In this document: positions 8,114 through 17,121 of the stretch, piece after piece | How positions within the stretch are numbered: the first letter of the stretch is position 1 | Layout of the letters: every line of letters starts with the position of its first letter | Assembly (NCBI GenBank): GCA_019348135.1 | Contig: JAHWJY010000014.1 | Coordinates: 1-40,221, forward strand | DNA from: Actinomycetota bacterium | GTDB taxonomy: Bacteria > Actinomycetota > Nitriliruptoria > Nitriliruptorales > Nitriliruptoraceae | Reading direction: 5' to 3' | DNA length: 40,221 nt | Translations under genes and position numbers: made by a program | The notes under the pieces: model-generated | The model's input: only the letters and a program-made list of their open reading frames with translations | What the model was told of the DNA's origin: nothing | Databases searched by the model: none

Positions 8114-9482
8114 CCGCCCCGACGCCCTCCGCGACATCGGCCGCGCGCTGGTCGTCGGCACCGGCCGCTCGGGTCTCGCGGCCACCCGTGCGCTGCTCGC
8201 CGCCGGCGTCGCCGTCGTGGTCGTCGACGAGCAGCGCGCACCGGCCGGCGCGGACGCCGTCCGGGCCGCCGGCGCCGACGTCCGCGACGGGGTGGACCCG
8301 GCCGCCCACCTCGACGGGGTCGACCTCGTGGTCCCGTCCCCGGGGGTCCCCGAGCGTGCTCCCGTGCTCGTCCGCGCCGGCGACGAGGGCCGCGCCATCT
8401 GGTCCGAGCCCGAGCTCGGCATCCGGCTCTCTCCGCGTCGGCTCGTCGCCATCACAGGGACCAACGGCAAGACCTCGGTGACCGAGCTCACGACCGCCGT
8501 GCTGGCGGCCGGCGGGATCGACGCCGTGGCGTGCGGGAACATCGGCACGCCGGTGACGACGGCGGCAGCGGCCGCCGCCCCCGACGCGGTCCTCGTGGCC
8601 GAGCTGTCGTCGTTCCAGCTGCGCTTCTGCGCCGCGCTGCGCCCCGAGGTCGGGGTGCTGTTGAACGTGGCCCCGGACCACCTCGACTGGCACGGGGGGT
8701 TCGAGGCGTACGGTGCGGCCAAGGCGAGGCTGTGGCAGGCACAGCGGCCAGGGGACTGGGCGGTGCACAACGACGACGACGCGACGACGGTCGCGCTGGC
8801 GGACGCGTCCGCGCCCGCCGGCCGGGCCGCGTTCTCGGCCACCCACCTGCCCGACCACGGCGTCGGGATCGAGGCGGACGCGCTCGTCTCCACGGTCACC
8901 GGGGCGACCGGCCGCCTGATCGGCCTCGACGAGCTGCGCCTGCGGGCACCCCACCACGTCGCGAACCTCGCGGCCGCCGCGACCGCGGGCCTCCTGCTCG
9001 ACGTCCCCGGCGCCGTGGCCGCGGACGCGCTGGCCTCGTTCCGTCCGGGCCGTCACCGGGTCGAGCACGTCGTGGAGGTGGACGGCGTCGCCTACGTCGA
9101 CGACTCCAAGGCCACCAACACGCACGCCGCGGCGGCCGCGCTCGCGAGCTTCGATGCCGTGGTCTGGATCGCCGGCGGGATCGCGAAGGGGGTGGACCTG
9201 TCCGTGCTCGCCGACTCGCTCGGGGCGGTCCGCGCCGCCGTCGTGATCGGGGAGGCCGCGGACGCGCTGGCCGCCGTCTGCGCCTCCGTCGGCGTCGAGG
9301 CGCGACGCGCCGGCTCGATGGAGGAGGCCGTGCGGACGGCCGCGGCGCTGGCCCGGCCCGGCGACACGGTCCTGCTCGCACCCGCCTGCTCGTCGTTCGA
9401 CATGTTCACCGACTACGCCGACCGCGGCGACCGCTTCGCCGCCGCCGCGCGCGGCCTCGCCGCGGGGGAGGGAGCACCGTGA
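8106..9482 (+). CDS. murD: UDP-MurNAc-L-alanine:D-glutamate ligase MurD
   Basis: MurD adds D-glutamate, the second residue of the stem peptide. The 458-residue protein has a Rossmann-like N-terminal domain (VVGTGRSGLAATRALLAAG), the ATP loop GTNGKT at 118-123, the VAELSSFQL stretch characteristic of MurD, NVAPDHLDWH, and a C-terminal domain with YVDDSKATNTHA. The start is GTG 8106, inside the last codons of mraY, so translation is tightly coupled. The stop overlaps the ftsW start as GTGA. Confidence 0.96.
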   Translation: MADRPDALRDIGRALVVGTGRSGLAATRALLAAGVAVVVVDEQRAPAGADAVRAAGADVRDGVDPAAHLDGVDLVVPSPGVPERAPVLVRAGDEGRAIWSEPELGIRLSPRRLVAITGTNGKTSVTELTTAVLAAGGIDAVACGNIGTPVTTAAAAAAPDAVLVAELSSFQLRFCAALRPEVGVLLNVAPDHLDWHGGFEAYGAAKARLWQAQRPGDWAVHNDDDATTVALADASAPAGRAAFSATHLPDHGVGIEADALVSTVTGATGRLIGLDELRLRAPHHVANLAAAATAGLLLDVPGAVAADALASFRPGRHRVEHVVEVDGVAYVDDSKATNTHAAAAALASFDAVVWIAGGIAKGVDLSVLADSLGAVRAAVVIGEAADALAAVCASVGVEARRAGSMEEAVRTAAALARPGDTVLLAPACSSFDMFTDYADRGDRFAAAARGLAAGEGAP

Positions 9483-10705
9483 CCGTCCGCGAGCACGACT
9501 TCCCCCGCCTCCGCGCGCTCCGGGTGCCGGGACGTGGACGGCTCCGCAGCTACGTCGACGGGCACCACGCCGGACCCTGGACCCGTGACGCGACGGTGCT
9601 CACCGCGCTCACCGCGGCCCTGCTGGTCCTCGGGCTCGTGATGAGCTTCTCGGCGTCGATCGTCGACGCCGCCGAGAACGGCGACGTGTTCGGCATCTTC
9701 CGCCGACAGCTCGGCTGGGCCCTCCTCGGCATCCCCGCCTTCCTCTTCGTCTCGTCGCTGCACCACCGCGTGTGGCGACGGACGTCGTGGTTCCTGCTCG
9801 CCGGCTCGCTCCTGCTGCTCGCGGTCGTGCTGACCCCGGTGGGCGTGAGCCGCTTCGGGTCGGCCCGCTGGGTCGGCGTCGGCCCGCTCGTCGTCCAGCC
9901 GTCCGAGGTCGCCAAGATCGCGACGCTCCTGTGGCTCGCCGACGTGTTCGCGCGCAAGCGCGAGAAGGGCATCGATCTCCACGACCTCACCCACCTGCTC
10001 GTCCCGGCGATCCCGCTGCTGGCCGTCGAGGCCGTGCTGGTGCTGCTCGAACCGGACCTCGGCACCACGATCATCCTGGGGGTCATCGTGGCGCTCGTCC
10101 TGTGGATCGAGGGGCTGCCGATGCGGTGGTTCGGCATCGGCGGCGTCCTGTCCACCCTCGCCGTCGCCGCGCTCGCGTTCGGGGCGTCCTACCGCGCCGC
10201 CCGGATCCACGGCTGGCTCGACCCCGAGAAGTACGCGGACTCCGCCGGCTTCCAGCTCCTCCAGGCCAAGTTCGCGATGGCCGACGGCGGCGTGTTCGGC
10301 CTCGGGCTGGGTGCCAGCCGGGGCAAGTGGAACTACATCCCCAACCCCGAGACCGACTTCATCTTCGCCATCATCGGGGAGGAGCTCGGGATGGTCGGCG
10401 CGATGTTCGTCCTGGCGCTGTTCGCCGGGATCCTGGTCGTCGGGTTGCGGACCGCCAGGGATGCCGAGGACGGCTTCGGGCGTACGGTCGCGTTCGTCAT
10501 CACGGGCTGGATCGTCGGGCAGGCGCTGATCAACGTCGGCACCGTCACGGGCCTGCTCCCGATCACCGGCGTCACCCTCCCGCTGGTCTCCGTCGGGGGG
10601 TCCTCGCTCGTGTCGACGCTCGTGGCGCTCGGGATCCTCGTGAGCATCTCGCGCCGCGCCGAGCCACGCGGCCGGATCGTCGGCCGCGCGGAGGCGAGGT
10701 CGTGA
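9479..10705 (+). CDS. ftsW: Septal SEDS peptidoglycan polymerase FtsW
   Basis: FtsW is the membrane glycosyltransferase that polymerises lipid II at the septum together with FtsI. The 408-residue product has a basic N-terminus followed by about ten membrane segments. SEDS family motifs are visible: GPLVVQPSEVAK, LGLGASRGKWNYIPNPETD with the large extracellular loop, FIFAIIGEELGM, and LPLVSVGGSSL near the end. GTG 9479 is preceded by a good Shine-Dalgarno (GGGGAGGGAG) inside murD and overlaps its stop. The long open frame further upstream belongs to a shadow of murD. Confidence 0.95.
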   Translation: MTVREHDFPRLRALRVPGRGRLRSYVDGHHAGPWTRDATVLTALTAALLVLGLVMSFSASIVDAAENGDVFGIFRRQLGWALLGIPAFLFVSSLHHRVWRRTSWFLLAGSLLLLAVVLTPVGVSRFGSARWVGVGPLVVQPSEVAKIATLLWLADVFARKREKGIDLHDLTHLLVPAIPLLAVEAVLVLLEPDLGTTIILGVIVALVLWIEGLPMRWFGIGGVLSTLAVAALAFGASYRAARIHGWLDPEKYADSAGFQLLQAKFAMADGGVFGLGLGASRGKWNYIPNPETDFIFAIIGEELGMVGAMFVLALFAGILVVGLRTARDAEDGFGRTVAFVITGWIVGQALINVGTVTGLLPITGVTLPLVSVGGSSLVSTLVALGILVSISRRAEPRGRIVGRAEARS

Positions 10706-11856
10706 CGGACACCCACCGCACCGTCCTGTTCGCCGGCGGCGGCACCGCCGGCCACGTCTTCCCGGCGCTGGCCGTCGCCCGCGAGCTCGAGCGGCTCGAC
10801 CCCACCGTCGAGCCCGTCTTCGTCGGCACGAAGGACCGGCTCGAGGGGCGCCTGGTCCCCGAGGCCGGCTTCCGCCTCCACCACATCGACGTGCTGCCGG
10901 TGCCCCGGCGACTGTCCCTCGGCCTGCTCAAGGTGCCGTCGGCGCTGCGCGGGGCTGTCCGGGCCTGCGTGGCGGTCGCCACGGAGGAGCGGGCCGTCGG
11001 CGCGATCACCTTCGGCGGCTACGTGAGCTTCCCGCTCGACTGGGCGGCCGCACGGCTCCAGCTGCCGCTCGTGATCCACGAGCAGAACTCCGTCCCCGGC
11101 CTCGCCAACCGGTTCGCCGCGCGCTGGGCCGACCGCATCGCCGTCACGTTCCCCGGCTCGGCGGACCGGTTCCGCCACCCCGAGCGCGTCGCGGTCACCG
11201 GCAACCCCGTCCGCGAGGAGATGCTGGCGCTCGACCAGGACGCGCAGCGCGAGGACGCCCGACGGCACTTCGGCCTCCAGCCGGACCGGGTGACGCTGCT
11301 CGTGTTCGGCGGGTCGCAGGGAGCTCGCGCGATCAACCAGGCGGCCGTCGACAGCTACGGCCGCTGGTCCCAGCCGGACCGGCTCCAGATCCTCCACGCG
11401 GCGGGACAGAACCTCCACCGCGAGACGGCCGCCGCGTGGGAGCGCGCCCGTGGGACCGGGGCGGGACCGCTCGTGCGGTGCGTCGACTTCATCGACGACA
11501 TGGCCGCCGCCTACGCCGCCGCGGACGCGGTCGTGTGCCGCGCCGGTGCCACCTCGATCGCCGAGCTCACCGCCCTCGGCAAGCCCGCGGTCCTCGTCCC
11601 GTACCCGCACGCCACCGCCGACCACCAGCTCCACAACGGGCGCGCGCTCGAGCAGGCCGGGGGAGCGGTCGTGATCGAGGACGGCGACCTCGACGCCGCA
11701 CGCCTCGTCGCCGCCGTGGAGCCCTGGCTCGTCGACGAGACCGCCTGCACGGCCGTCGCCTCCGCCTCGCGCGCCTTCGGACGCCGCGACGCGGCCGCCA
11801 ACGTCGCGGGTCTGATCCTCGACCTCCTGCCCCCGGACCGACGGAGCACGTCGTGA
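10702..11856 (+). CDS. murG: UDP-GlcNAc:lipid I N-acetylglucosaminyltransferase MurG
   Basis: MurG converts lipid I to lipid II at the cytoplasmic membrane face. The GT-B fold is recognised by the N-terminal glycine loop GGGTAGHVF at residues 12-20, HEQNSVPGLANR in the middle, VFGGSQGARAIN in the second domain, and VCRAGATSIAEL with VPYPHATADHQLHN near the UDP-GlcNAc site. The length of 384 residues is usual. Start GTG 10702 overlaps the ftsW stop, and the stop overlaps the murC start; both overlaps are GTGA. Confidence 0.97.
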   Translation: MTDTHRTVLFAGGGTAGHVFPALAVARELERLDPTVEPVFVGTKDRLEGRLVPEAGFRLHHIDVLPVPRRLSLGLLKVPSALRGAVRACVAVATEERAVGAITFGGYVSFPLDWAAARLQLPLVIHEQNSVPGLANRFAARWADRIAVTFPGSADRFRHPERVAVTGNPVREEMLALDQDAQREDARRHFGLQPDRVTLLVFGGSQGARAINQAAVDSYGRWSQPDRLQILHAAGQNLHRETAAAWERARGTGAGPLVRCVDFIDDMAAAYAAADAVVCRAGATSIAELTALGKPAVLVPYPHATADHQLHNGRALEQAGGAVVIEDGDLDAARLVAAVEPWLVDETACTAVASASRAFGRRDAAANVAGLILDLLPPDRRSTS

Positions 11857-13232
11857 CCCCGTCCGCCCCGCTCGACCTCTCGCGCCCCACGGCCGTCCAC
11901 CTCGTCGGGATCGGGGGTGCCGGGATGTCCGGCATCGCCCGGATCCTGCTCCAGCGCGGGCACCGGGTCAGCGGGTCCGACCTGCAGGAGGGCCGTGCCC
12001 TCGACGAGCTGCGTGCGATGGGCGCCGAGGTCCGCATCGGCCACGACGCCGCAGCGGTCGAGGGCGCCGAGGCGGTCGTGATCTCCACGGCCGTGTCGCG
12101 CGACAACCCCGAGATCGTCGCGGCCGAACGGGCGGGGACGCCGGTCCTCCGCCGTGCCGAGATGCTGGCCGCCCTGATGGAGGGCAGCCGCGCCGTCCTC
12201 ATCGCGGGGACCCACGGAAAGACGACGACCACCTCGATGGCCGTCGTGGCGCTGCAGGCCGCCGGCGCCGACCCCAGCTTCGCGATCGGCGGGTCGCTCA
12301 ACGAGTCCGGGACCAACGCCCACGCCGGCGCCGACGACGTGTTCGTCTCGGAGGCCGACGAGTCCGACCGCTCGTTCCTCGCCTACCGCCCGGACCTCGC
12401 CGTCGTCACCAACCTCGAACTGGACCACCCCGACGAGTTCACCTCCGACGAGGACGTCGCCGGTGCCTTCGTCGACTTCCTGCGGCGTCGGACGCCCGGT
12501 GCGCCGGCGATCGTGTGTCTCGACGATCCGGGGAGCGCGGCTCTCACCGCCGGGACCGACGGCGTGATCACCTACGGCACCGACCCCCGCAGCGACGTCC
12601 GTTTGCTGGTGGACGACGACGGCGCCGCGCGGCTGCGCGCCGACGGTGAGGACCTCGTGTCCTTCCGGCTCGGCGTGCCCGGCCACCACAACCTCCTGAA
12701 CGCCACGGCCGCGCTCACCGTCGCGCGCTGGGTGGGCGTCGACCTCGAGCTCGCCGCCACGGGCCTCACGGCCTTCACCGGTGCGCTGCGGCGCTACCAG
12801 CGGCTGGGCGGGGCCGGCGGCGTGGCCGTCATCGACGACTACGCGCACCACCCCACCGAGCTGCGGACGACCCTGGCCGCGGCGCGCTCCGAGGCCGAGG
12901 GACGTGTGGTGCTCGTCGTCCAGCCCCACCGGTACTCGCGCACGAAGGTCTTCGGCGCCGAGCTCGGGCGGGCCGCCGCCGCCGCCGACGTGGTGGTCGT
13001 CACCGAGATCTACGCGTCGAGCGAGGAGCCGGTCCCCGGCGTCTCCGGCCGTCTCGTCGCGGACGCGGCCGAGCAGGCCGGCGCCAAGGTCGTGTGGGAG
13101 CCCCACCTCGGCTCGGTCCCGGCGGAGCTCGCGCGCATCGTCCAGCCGGGCGACCTCGTGCTCGTGACCGGCGCCGGCGACGTGACCCAGGTGGGGCCTG
13201 CGCTCCTCGAGCTGCTGCGGACCGAGCGATGA
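11853..13232 (+). CDS. murC: UDP-N-acetylmuramate:L-alanine ligase MurC
   Basis: MurC adds the first amino acid, L-alanine, to UDP-MurNAc. The 459-residue enzyme shows the dinucleotide-like loop GIGGAGMSG at residues 19-27, the MurC-specific ATP loop GTHGKTT at 119-125 (His instead of Asn), SEADESDRSFL, and VIDDYAHHPTELR in the C-terminal half. The start is GTG 11853 overlapping the murG stop; its stop overlaps the murB ATG. It follows murG directly, as in most actinobacterial dcw clusters. Confidence 0.97.
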   Translation: MTPSAPLDLSRPTAVHLVGIGGAGMSGIARILLQRGHRVSGSDLQEGRALDELRAMGAEVRIGHDAAAVEGAEAVVISTAVSRDNPEIVAAERAGTPVLRRAEMLAALMEGSRAVLIAGTHGKTTTTSMAVVALQAAGADPSFAIGGSLNESGTNAHAGADDVFVSEADESDRSFLAYRPDLAVVTNLELDHPDEFTSDEDVAGAFVDFLRRRTPGAPAIVCLDDPGSAALTAGTDGVITYGTDPRSDVRLLVDDDGAARLRADGEDLVSFRLGVPGHHNLLNATAALTVARWVGVDLELAATGLTAFTGALRRYQRLGGAGGVAVIDDYAHHPTELRTTLAAARSEAEGRVVLVVQPHRYSRTKVFGAELGRAAAAADVVVVTEIYASSEEPVPGVSGRLVADAAEQAGAKVVWEPHLGSVPAELARIVQPGDLVLVTGAGDVTQVGPALLELLRTER

Positions 13233-14215
13233 GCGCCGACGTGCCCGCGACGGACGATCCCGTGGTCGCCGCTCTCCGCGAGGCCTGCGAGGGCGAGGTC
13301 ACGGGCGCGGCACCGATCTCCGAGCTGACGACGCTCAAGGTGGGGGGACCCGCCCGCGTCCACGTCGACGCGATGCGCGACGACGACCTCGTCGCCGTGG
13401 GGCGCGTGTGCGCCGAGCACGACCTGCCGTGGCTGATCGTGGGGCGTGGCTCCAACCTCCTCGTCGCCGACGCCGGGTGGCACGGGATCGCCGTCTCGCT
13501 CGGTCGCGGCTTCCGCGGCTACGAGGTCGACGGCGAGCTCGTCACCGCGGGCGCCGCCGAGCCGCTGCCGAGCCTCGCGGTGAAGCTCGCGAACGAGGGC
13601 TTCCGCGGCTTCGCGTGGGCGGCCGCGGTCCCCGGCAGCCTCGGTGGGGGGGTGAGGATGAACGCGGGCGCCCACGGCGGCGAGATGGCCGACCACCTCG
13701 TCGAGGCGGAGCTGTTCCGGCTGTCGTCGGGGTCCCGCGAGACGTGGCCCGCGGCGAACCTCGGCCTGCGGTACCGCCACAGCGACCTGCCGAGCGACGC
13801 GGTCGTCGTGGCCGCGACGCTGCGGCTGGCACGCGGCGAGACCGAGGAGGTCCGTGCCGAGATCAGCGAGATCAAGCAGTGGCGCCGCGACCACCAGCCC
13901 ATCAACGAGCCCAACTGCGGCTCGGTGTTCACCAACCCCGAGGGGGATTCCGCGGGCCGACTCATCGAGGCCGTGGGAGGCAAGGAGCTGCGCATCGGTG
14001 GGGCCGGCGTGTCGGCGCTGCACGCCAACTTCATCGTGACCACGCCGACCGCCACGGCCGCGGACGTGCGGAGCCTCATCCGGACCCTGCGGCAGCGCGT
14101 CGCCGACGAGTCCGGCATCGTCCTGCGACCCGAGGTCCAGATGGTGGGGGACTTCGACGACGAGGGGCTCGAGGTGCGTGCGCCCGACGGGGCGGCGGAC
14201 GGTCGGGGCGGGTGA
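13229..14215 (+). CDS. murB: UDP-N-acetylenolpyruvoylglucosamine reductase MurB
   Basis: MurB is the FAD enzyme that reduces enolpyruvyl-UDP-GlcNAc to UDP-MurNAc with NADPH. In the 328-residue product, TTLKVGGPA and GRGSNLLV form the FAD-binding part. GFAWAAAVPGSLGGGVRMNAGAHGG is the family core, with the catalytic serine at S232 (CGSVFTNP) and the catalytic glutamate at E302 (LRPEVQ). The arrangement is that of the short type I/IIb enzymes without a large insert. Its place between murC and ftsQ is usual in many firmicutes and deep actinobacteria but not in Streptomyces or Mycobacterium. ATG 13229 overlaps the murC stop. Confidence 0.96.
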   Translation: MSADVPATDDPVVAALREACEGEVTGAAPISELTTLKVGGPARVHVDAMRDDDLVAVGRVCAEHDLPWLIVGRGSNLLVADAGWHGIAVSLGRGFRGYEVDGELVTAGAAEPLPSLAVKLANEGFRGFAWAAAVPGSLGGGVRMNAGAHGGEMADHLVEAELFRLSSGSRETWPAANLGLRYRHSDLPSDAVVVAATLRLARGETEEVRAEISEIKQWRRDHQPINEPNCGSVFTNPEGDSAGRLIEAVGGKELRIGGAGVSALHANFIVTTPTATAADVRSLIRTLRQRVADESGIVLRPEVQMVGDFDDEGLEVRAPDGAADGRGG

Positions 14216-14988
14216 GCCCGGTGACGGTCGACGAGCGCATCGCGGAGCGACGACGGGAGGTCCGGGACGAACGTCGACGGGCACGGCTGCGTCGCACGTT
14301 GACGGTGCTCGCCATCGTCGCGCTCCTGGGGGTCGGCTACGCCGTCGAGCGCTCGTCCCTCGTCGCGCTCTCGGAGATCCAGGTGAGCGGCACGGACCGG
14401 CTCGACCCCGACGCCGTCATCGAGGCCGCGGCGCTCGAGCTGGGGACGTCGACGCTCCGGCTCGACCTCGGCGACGCGGAGCGGCGCGTCCGCGACCTCC
14501 CCGTGGTGGCCGAGGTCGAGGCCCGGCGGGTGGACCCGCTGACGGTGCGGATCACCGTGGTGGAGCGACAGCCGGTGCTCGTCGCGGTCAGCGGCGGCGA
14601 CCGCGTGCTCGTCGACGCCGACGGGGTGGTCGTGGCGCGCGGCGGTGAGGACGGCCTCGTCGCGGTGCTGCTGCCGGAGCGCGCCGCGCTGCCCGGGCCG
14701 GGGGAGCGCGTGTCGGCGCTGCCGGCGCTGGCCGCGGCCCACACCGTCCACGCGCAGCTGCCGCCGACGCTCCGGACACGGGTGGCCAGGATCGAGGCGC
14801 ACAGCGCCGACGAGGTCGACGTCCGCCTGCGCATGCCCACCGGCGAGCCGGTCCTCGTCCACCTCGGTCGCGCCGAACGGCTCGACGAGAAGGTCCGTGC
14901 CCTGGTCGCCGTGCTCGGCGACGTCGGCGACGTCGCCGTGTCGTCGATCGACGTCCGCGCACCGGCCACCCCGGTGGTCCGGTCGTGA
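14212..14988 (+). CDS. ftsQ: Cell division protein FtsQ (POTRA domain)
   Basis: FtsQ (DivIB) is a bitopic divisome scaffold that recruits FtsL and FtsB. The 258-residue protein has a charged, arginine-rich cytoplasmic stretch, one membrane segment at about 29-46, and a POTRA domain from about 51 to 120 ([21 protein letters not shown]). The FtsQ/DivIB beta domain follows, with [13 protein letters not shown]. The start is GTG 14212 overlapping the murB stop as GTGA; a second in-frame GTG at 14221 is possible. This is the last gene of the unbroken overlap chain and is followed by a 163-base gap before ftsZ. Confidence 0.92.
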   Translation: MSPVTVDERIAERRREVRDERRRARLRRTLTVLAIVALLGVGYAVERSSLVALSEIQVSGTDRLDPDAVIEAAALELGTSTLRLDLGDAERRVRDLPVVAEVEARRVDPLTVRITVVERQPVLVAVSGGDRVLVDADGVVVARGGEDGLVAVLLPERAALPGPGERVSALPALAAAHTVHAQLPPTLRTRVARIEAHSADEVDVRLRMPTGEPVLVHLGRAERLDEKVRALVAVLGDVGDVAVSSIDVRAPATPVVRS

Positions 14989-15051
14989 GGCGCGGTGGGG
15001 GCCGTTCGGCGGTGGCGGGCGGGCCCGCGCGGGGACGCCCTGCGGACACGC

Positions 15052-15080
15052 TTGCGTCACCCCGGGCCGGCGTCTACCTT
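15052..15080 (+). promoter_or_regulatory. Predicted ftsZ promoter
   Basis: TTGCGT at 15052-15057, a 17-base spacer, and TACCTT at 15075-15080: a good match to the actinobacterial housekeeping pattern (TTGACN and TANNNT). It lies in the only sizeable gap before ftsZ and predicts transcription from about 15087, giving a leader of about 65 bases. A dedicated ftsZ promoter behind ftsQ is common in actinobacteria. Confidence 0.65.
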
Positions 15081-15091
15081 CACGCGCCACC

Positions 15092-15138
15092 AGAGGTTTA
15101 CATAACTATACACCTCTACTAGAGGTTGAGGCAACTCT
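15092..15138 (+). promoter_or_regulatory. Inverted and direct repeats in the ftsZ leader
   Basis: AGAGGT at 15092-15097, ACCTCT at 15112-15117 and AGAGGT at 15121-15126 form two overlapping inverted pairs, one spanning 14 bases and one with only 3 bases between arms. AGAGGTT is also a direct repeat (15092-15098 and 15121-15127). The stretch TTTACATAACTATA between them is strikingly A+T-rich for this genome. It sits just downstream of the predicted start of transcription, so it could be an operator or a switching RNA hairpin near the ribosome binding site GGAGGAG at 15140-15146. Confidence 0.5.
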
Positions 15139-15151
15139 CGGAGGAGCGCCC

Positions 15152-16315
15152 ATGTCGGCCAACCCCACCAACTACCTGGCCGTCATCAAGGTCGTCGGTA
15201 TCGGCGGCGGTGGCGTCAACGCCGTCAACCGCATGATCGACGCCGGTCTGCGCGGCGTGGAGTTCATCGCCATCAACACCGACGCGCAGGCGCTCTTGAT
15301 GTCGGACGCCGACGTCAAGCTCGACATCGGTCGTGACCTGACCCGCGGACTCGGCGCCGGGTCGGACCCGTCGGTCGGGCGTCAGGCAGCGGACGACCAC
15401 CGCGACGAGATCGTGGAGGTGCTGAAGGGCGCGGACATGGTGTTCGTCACCGCCGGCGAGGGCGGCGGCACCGGCACCGGGGGCGCGCCCGTCGTGGCCG
15501 AGGTCGCCAAGGAGCTCGGCGCGCTGACGATCGGCGTCGTCACGCGCCCGTTCACCTTCGAGGGGCGCAAGCGCAGCCTCCAGGCCGAGGACGGCATCAA
15601 GGGCCTCAAGGACAAGGTCGACACCCTCATCATCATCCCCAACGACCGTCTGCTGCAGATCGCGGACGGGGAGACCTCGGTCGTGCAGGCGTTCCGCCTC
15701 GCCGACGACGTGCTCTTCCAGGGCGTGCAGGGGATCACCGACCTCATCATGACGCCGGGCCTCATCAACCTCGACTTCGCCGACGTCCGCACCGTGATGA
15801 AGGACGCGGGGTCGGCGCTCATGGGCATCGGCAAGGCCCGTGGCGAGAACCGGGCCCTCGAGGCCGCGAAGTTCGCCATCAGCTCGCCGCTGCTCGAGGC
15901 GTCGATCGACGGTGCCCGCGGCGTCCTCCTGATGCTCGCCGGCGGGAGCGACCTCGGGCTCTTCGAGGTCAACGAGGCCGCCGACGTCATCACCAAGGCC
16001 GCACACGCCGACGCCAACATCATCTTCGGTGCCGTGATCGACGACTCCCTCGGCGACGAGGTCAAGGTCACCGTGATCGCCGCGGGCTTCGACAAGTACG
16101 AGCCGCTCGAGCAGGAGGGCGCGTTCGTCGCGGGCCGCGCCGACGAGGGCGAGGGCCGTCACCTCGCCTCGGCCGCGCCGTTCCTCGACGACGACGAGGA
16201 CGACGACGAGGACGACGTGTTCCGTTCCGCACCGGGCGACCCACGACCGGCTCCGTCCGTGGTGATCGACGCCGACGCCGACGACGACCTGGACATCCCG
16301 TCGTTCCTCCGGTGA
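15152..16315 (+). CDS. ftsZ: Cell division GTPase FtsZ
   Basis: FtsZ is the tubulin-like GTPase that forms the Z ring. The 387-residue product begins with [16 protein letters not shown], has the tubulin signature GGGTGTG at 104-110 and the T7 synergy loop NLDFAD at 206-211. The C-terminal linker is very acidic (a run of Asp/Glu at about residues 346-356), and the protein ends in DLDIPSFLR, the conserved tail that binds SepF and other partners. ATG 15152 is preceded by GGAGGAG at 15140-15146. The stop overlaps the pgeF start (GTGA). Confidence 0.98.
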   Translation: MSANPTNYLAVIKVVGIGGGGVNAVNRMIDAGLRGVEFIAINTDAQALLMSDADVKLDIGRDLTRGLGAGSDPSVGRQAADDHRDEIVEVLKGADMVFVTAGEGGGTGTGGAPVVAEVAKELGALTIGVVTRPFTFEGRKRSLQAEDGIKGLKDKVDTLIIIPNDRLLQIADGETSVVQAFRLADDVLFQGVQGITDLIMTPGLINLDFADVRTVMKDAGSALMGIGKARGENRALEAAKFAISSPLLEASIDGARGVLLMLAGGSDLGLFEVNEAADVITKAAHADANIIFGAVIDDSLGDEVKVTVIAAGFDKYEPLEQEGAFVAGRADEGEGRHLASAAPFLDDDEDDDEDDVFRSAPGDPRPAPSVVIDADADDDLDIPSFLR

Positions 16316-17121
16316 GCCCGGCCGAGGACGTCCTGCCGCGCCCGTCTCCGCCGCCCGCGGGCACGCCGGCCGTGCACGCGGTGGAGCTCGGGCCCGCGGT
16401 GGCCGGCTGGTTCACCGGTCGGCCGGCGCAGGATGGCGCGGCGCCGTCCGTCGGCGCCGCCGGCAACCTGTCGCACCGCCGGCCGCACGAACCGTCGCGG
16501 CTGGCGGCGGACCGGCGCGCGGCCTTCGCGGAGATGGGCCTCGAGCCCTCCGCGGTCGTCTGGATGCAGCAGGTGCACGGCGCCGAGGTCGCGGTGGTCG
16601 ACGACGACACCCCCGAGGGCGCCGAGCTGCGCGGTGTCGACGCGCTCGTCACCGCGTCCGTGGGTCGACCCCTGGCGGTCCAGGTGGCCGACTGCGTGCC
16701 GGTGCTGCTCGCGTCCTCGACCGGTGTGGTCGCGGCGGCCCACGCCGGCCGACGCGGGGTCGAGCTCGGGATCGTCCCGGCGACGCTCGCGGCGATGGCC
16801 GCGCTGGGCGCCGCCCCCGACACGGTCAGGGCGGCCCTCGGGCCGGCGATCGGCGGCTGCTGCTACGAGGTGCCGTCCGAGCTCCGCGAGGACGTCTCCG
16901 ACGACCACCCCGTCGCGAGCGGGACGACGAGCTGGGGCACGCCGTCGCTGGACCTCCCCGCCGCCGTGGTGGCGCTGCTCTCCGCCGCCGGCGTCGCCTC
17001 GGTCGAGCGTCTCGGCGGGTGCACGCGCTGCGATCCCGACGGGCGCTGGTTCAGCCACCGCGCGGACCCGGACACGGGGCGGCAGGTCGGCGTCGTCGTG
17101 CGTCGGGACCGGGACACGTGA
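16312..17121 (+). CDS. pgeF: Peptidoglycan editing factor PgeF (YfiH/YlmD family)
   Basis: PgeF family proteins are purine nucleoside phosphorylase/laccase-like zinc enzymes; the E. coli member hydrolyses UDP-MurNAc-L-Ser made in error by MurC. The 269-residue protein has the metal ligands expected for the family, H89 (QVHGAEV), C128 (VADCVPVLL) and H144 (AAHAGRRG), plus [11 protein letters not shown] near the end. The usual HAGWRG motif reads HAGRRG here. The start is GTG 16312, overlapping the ftsZ stop; the stop overlaps yggS. Its place between ftsZ and yggS/sepF is standard for actinobacteria and firmicutes. Confidence 0.92.
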   Translation: MSPAEDVLPRPSPPPAGTPAVHAVELGPAVAGWFTGRPAQDGAAPSVGAAGNLSHRRPHEPSRLAADRRAAFAEMGLEPSAVVWMQQVHGAEVAVVDDDTPEGAELRGVDALVTASVGRPLAVQVADCVPVLLASSTGVVAAAHAGRRGVELGIVPATLAAMAALGAAPDTVRAALGPAIGGCCYEVPSELREDVSDDHPVASGTTSWGTPSLDLPAAVVALLSAAGVASVERLGGCTRCDPDGRWFSHRADPDTGRQVGVVVRRDRDT

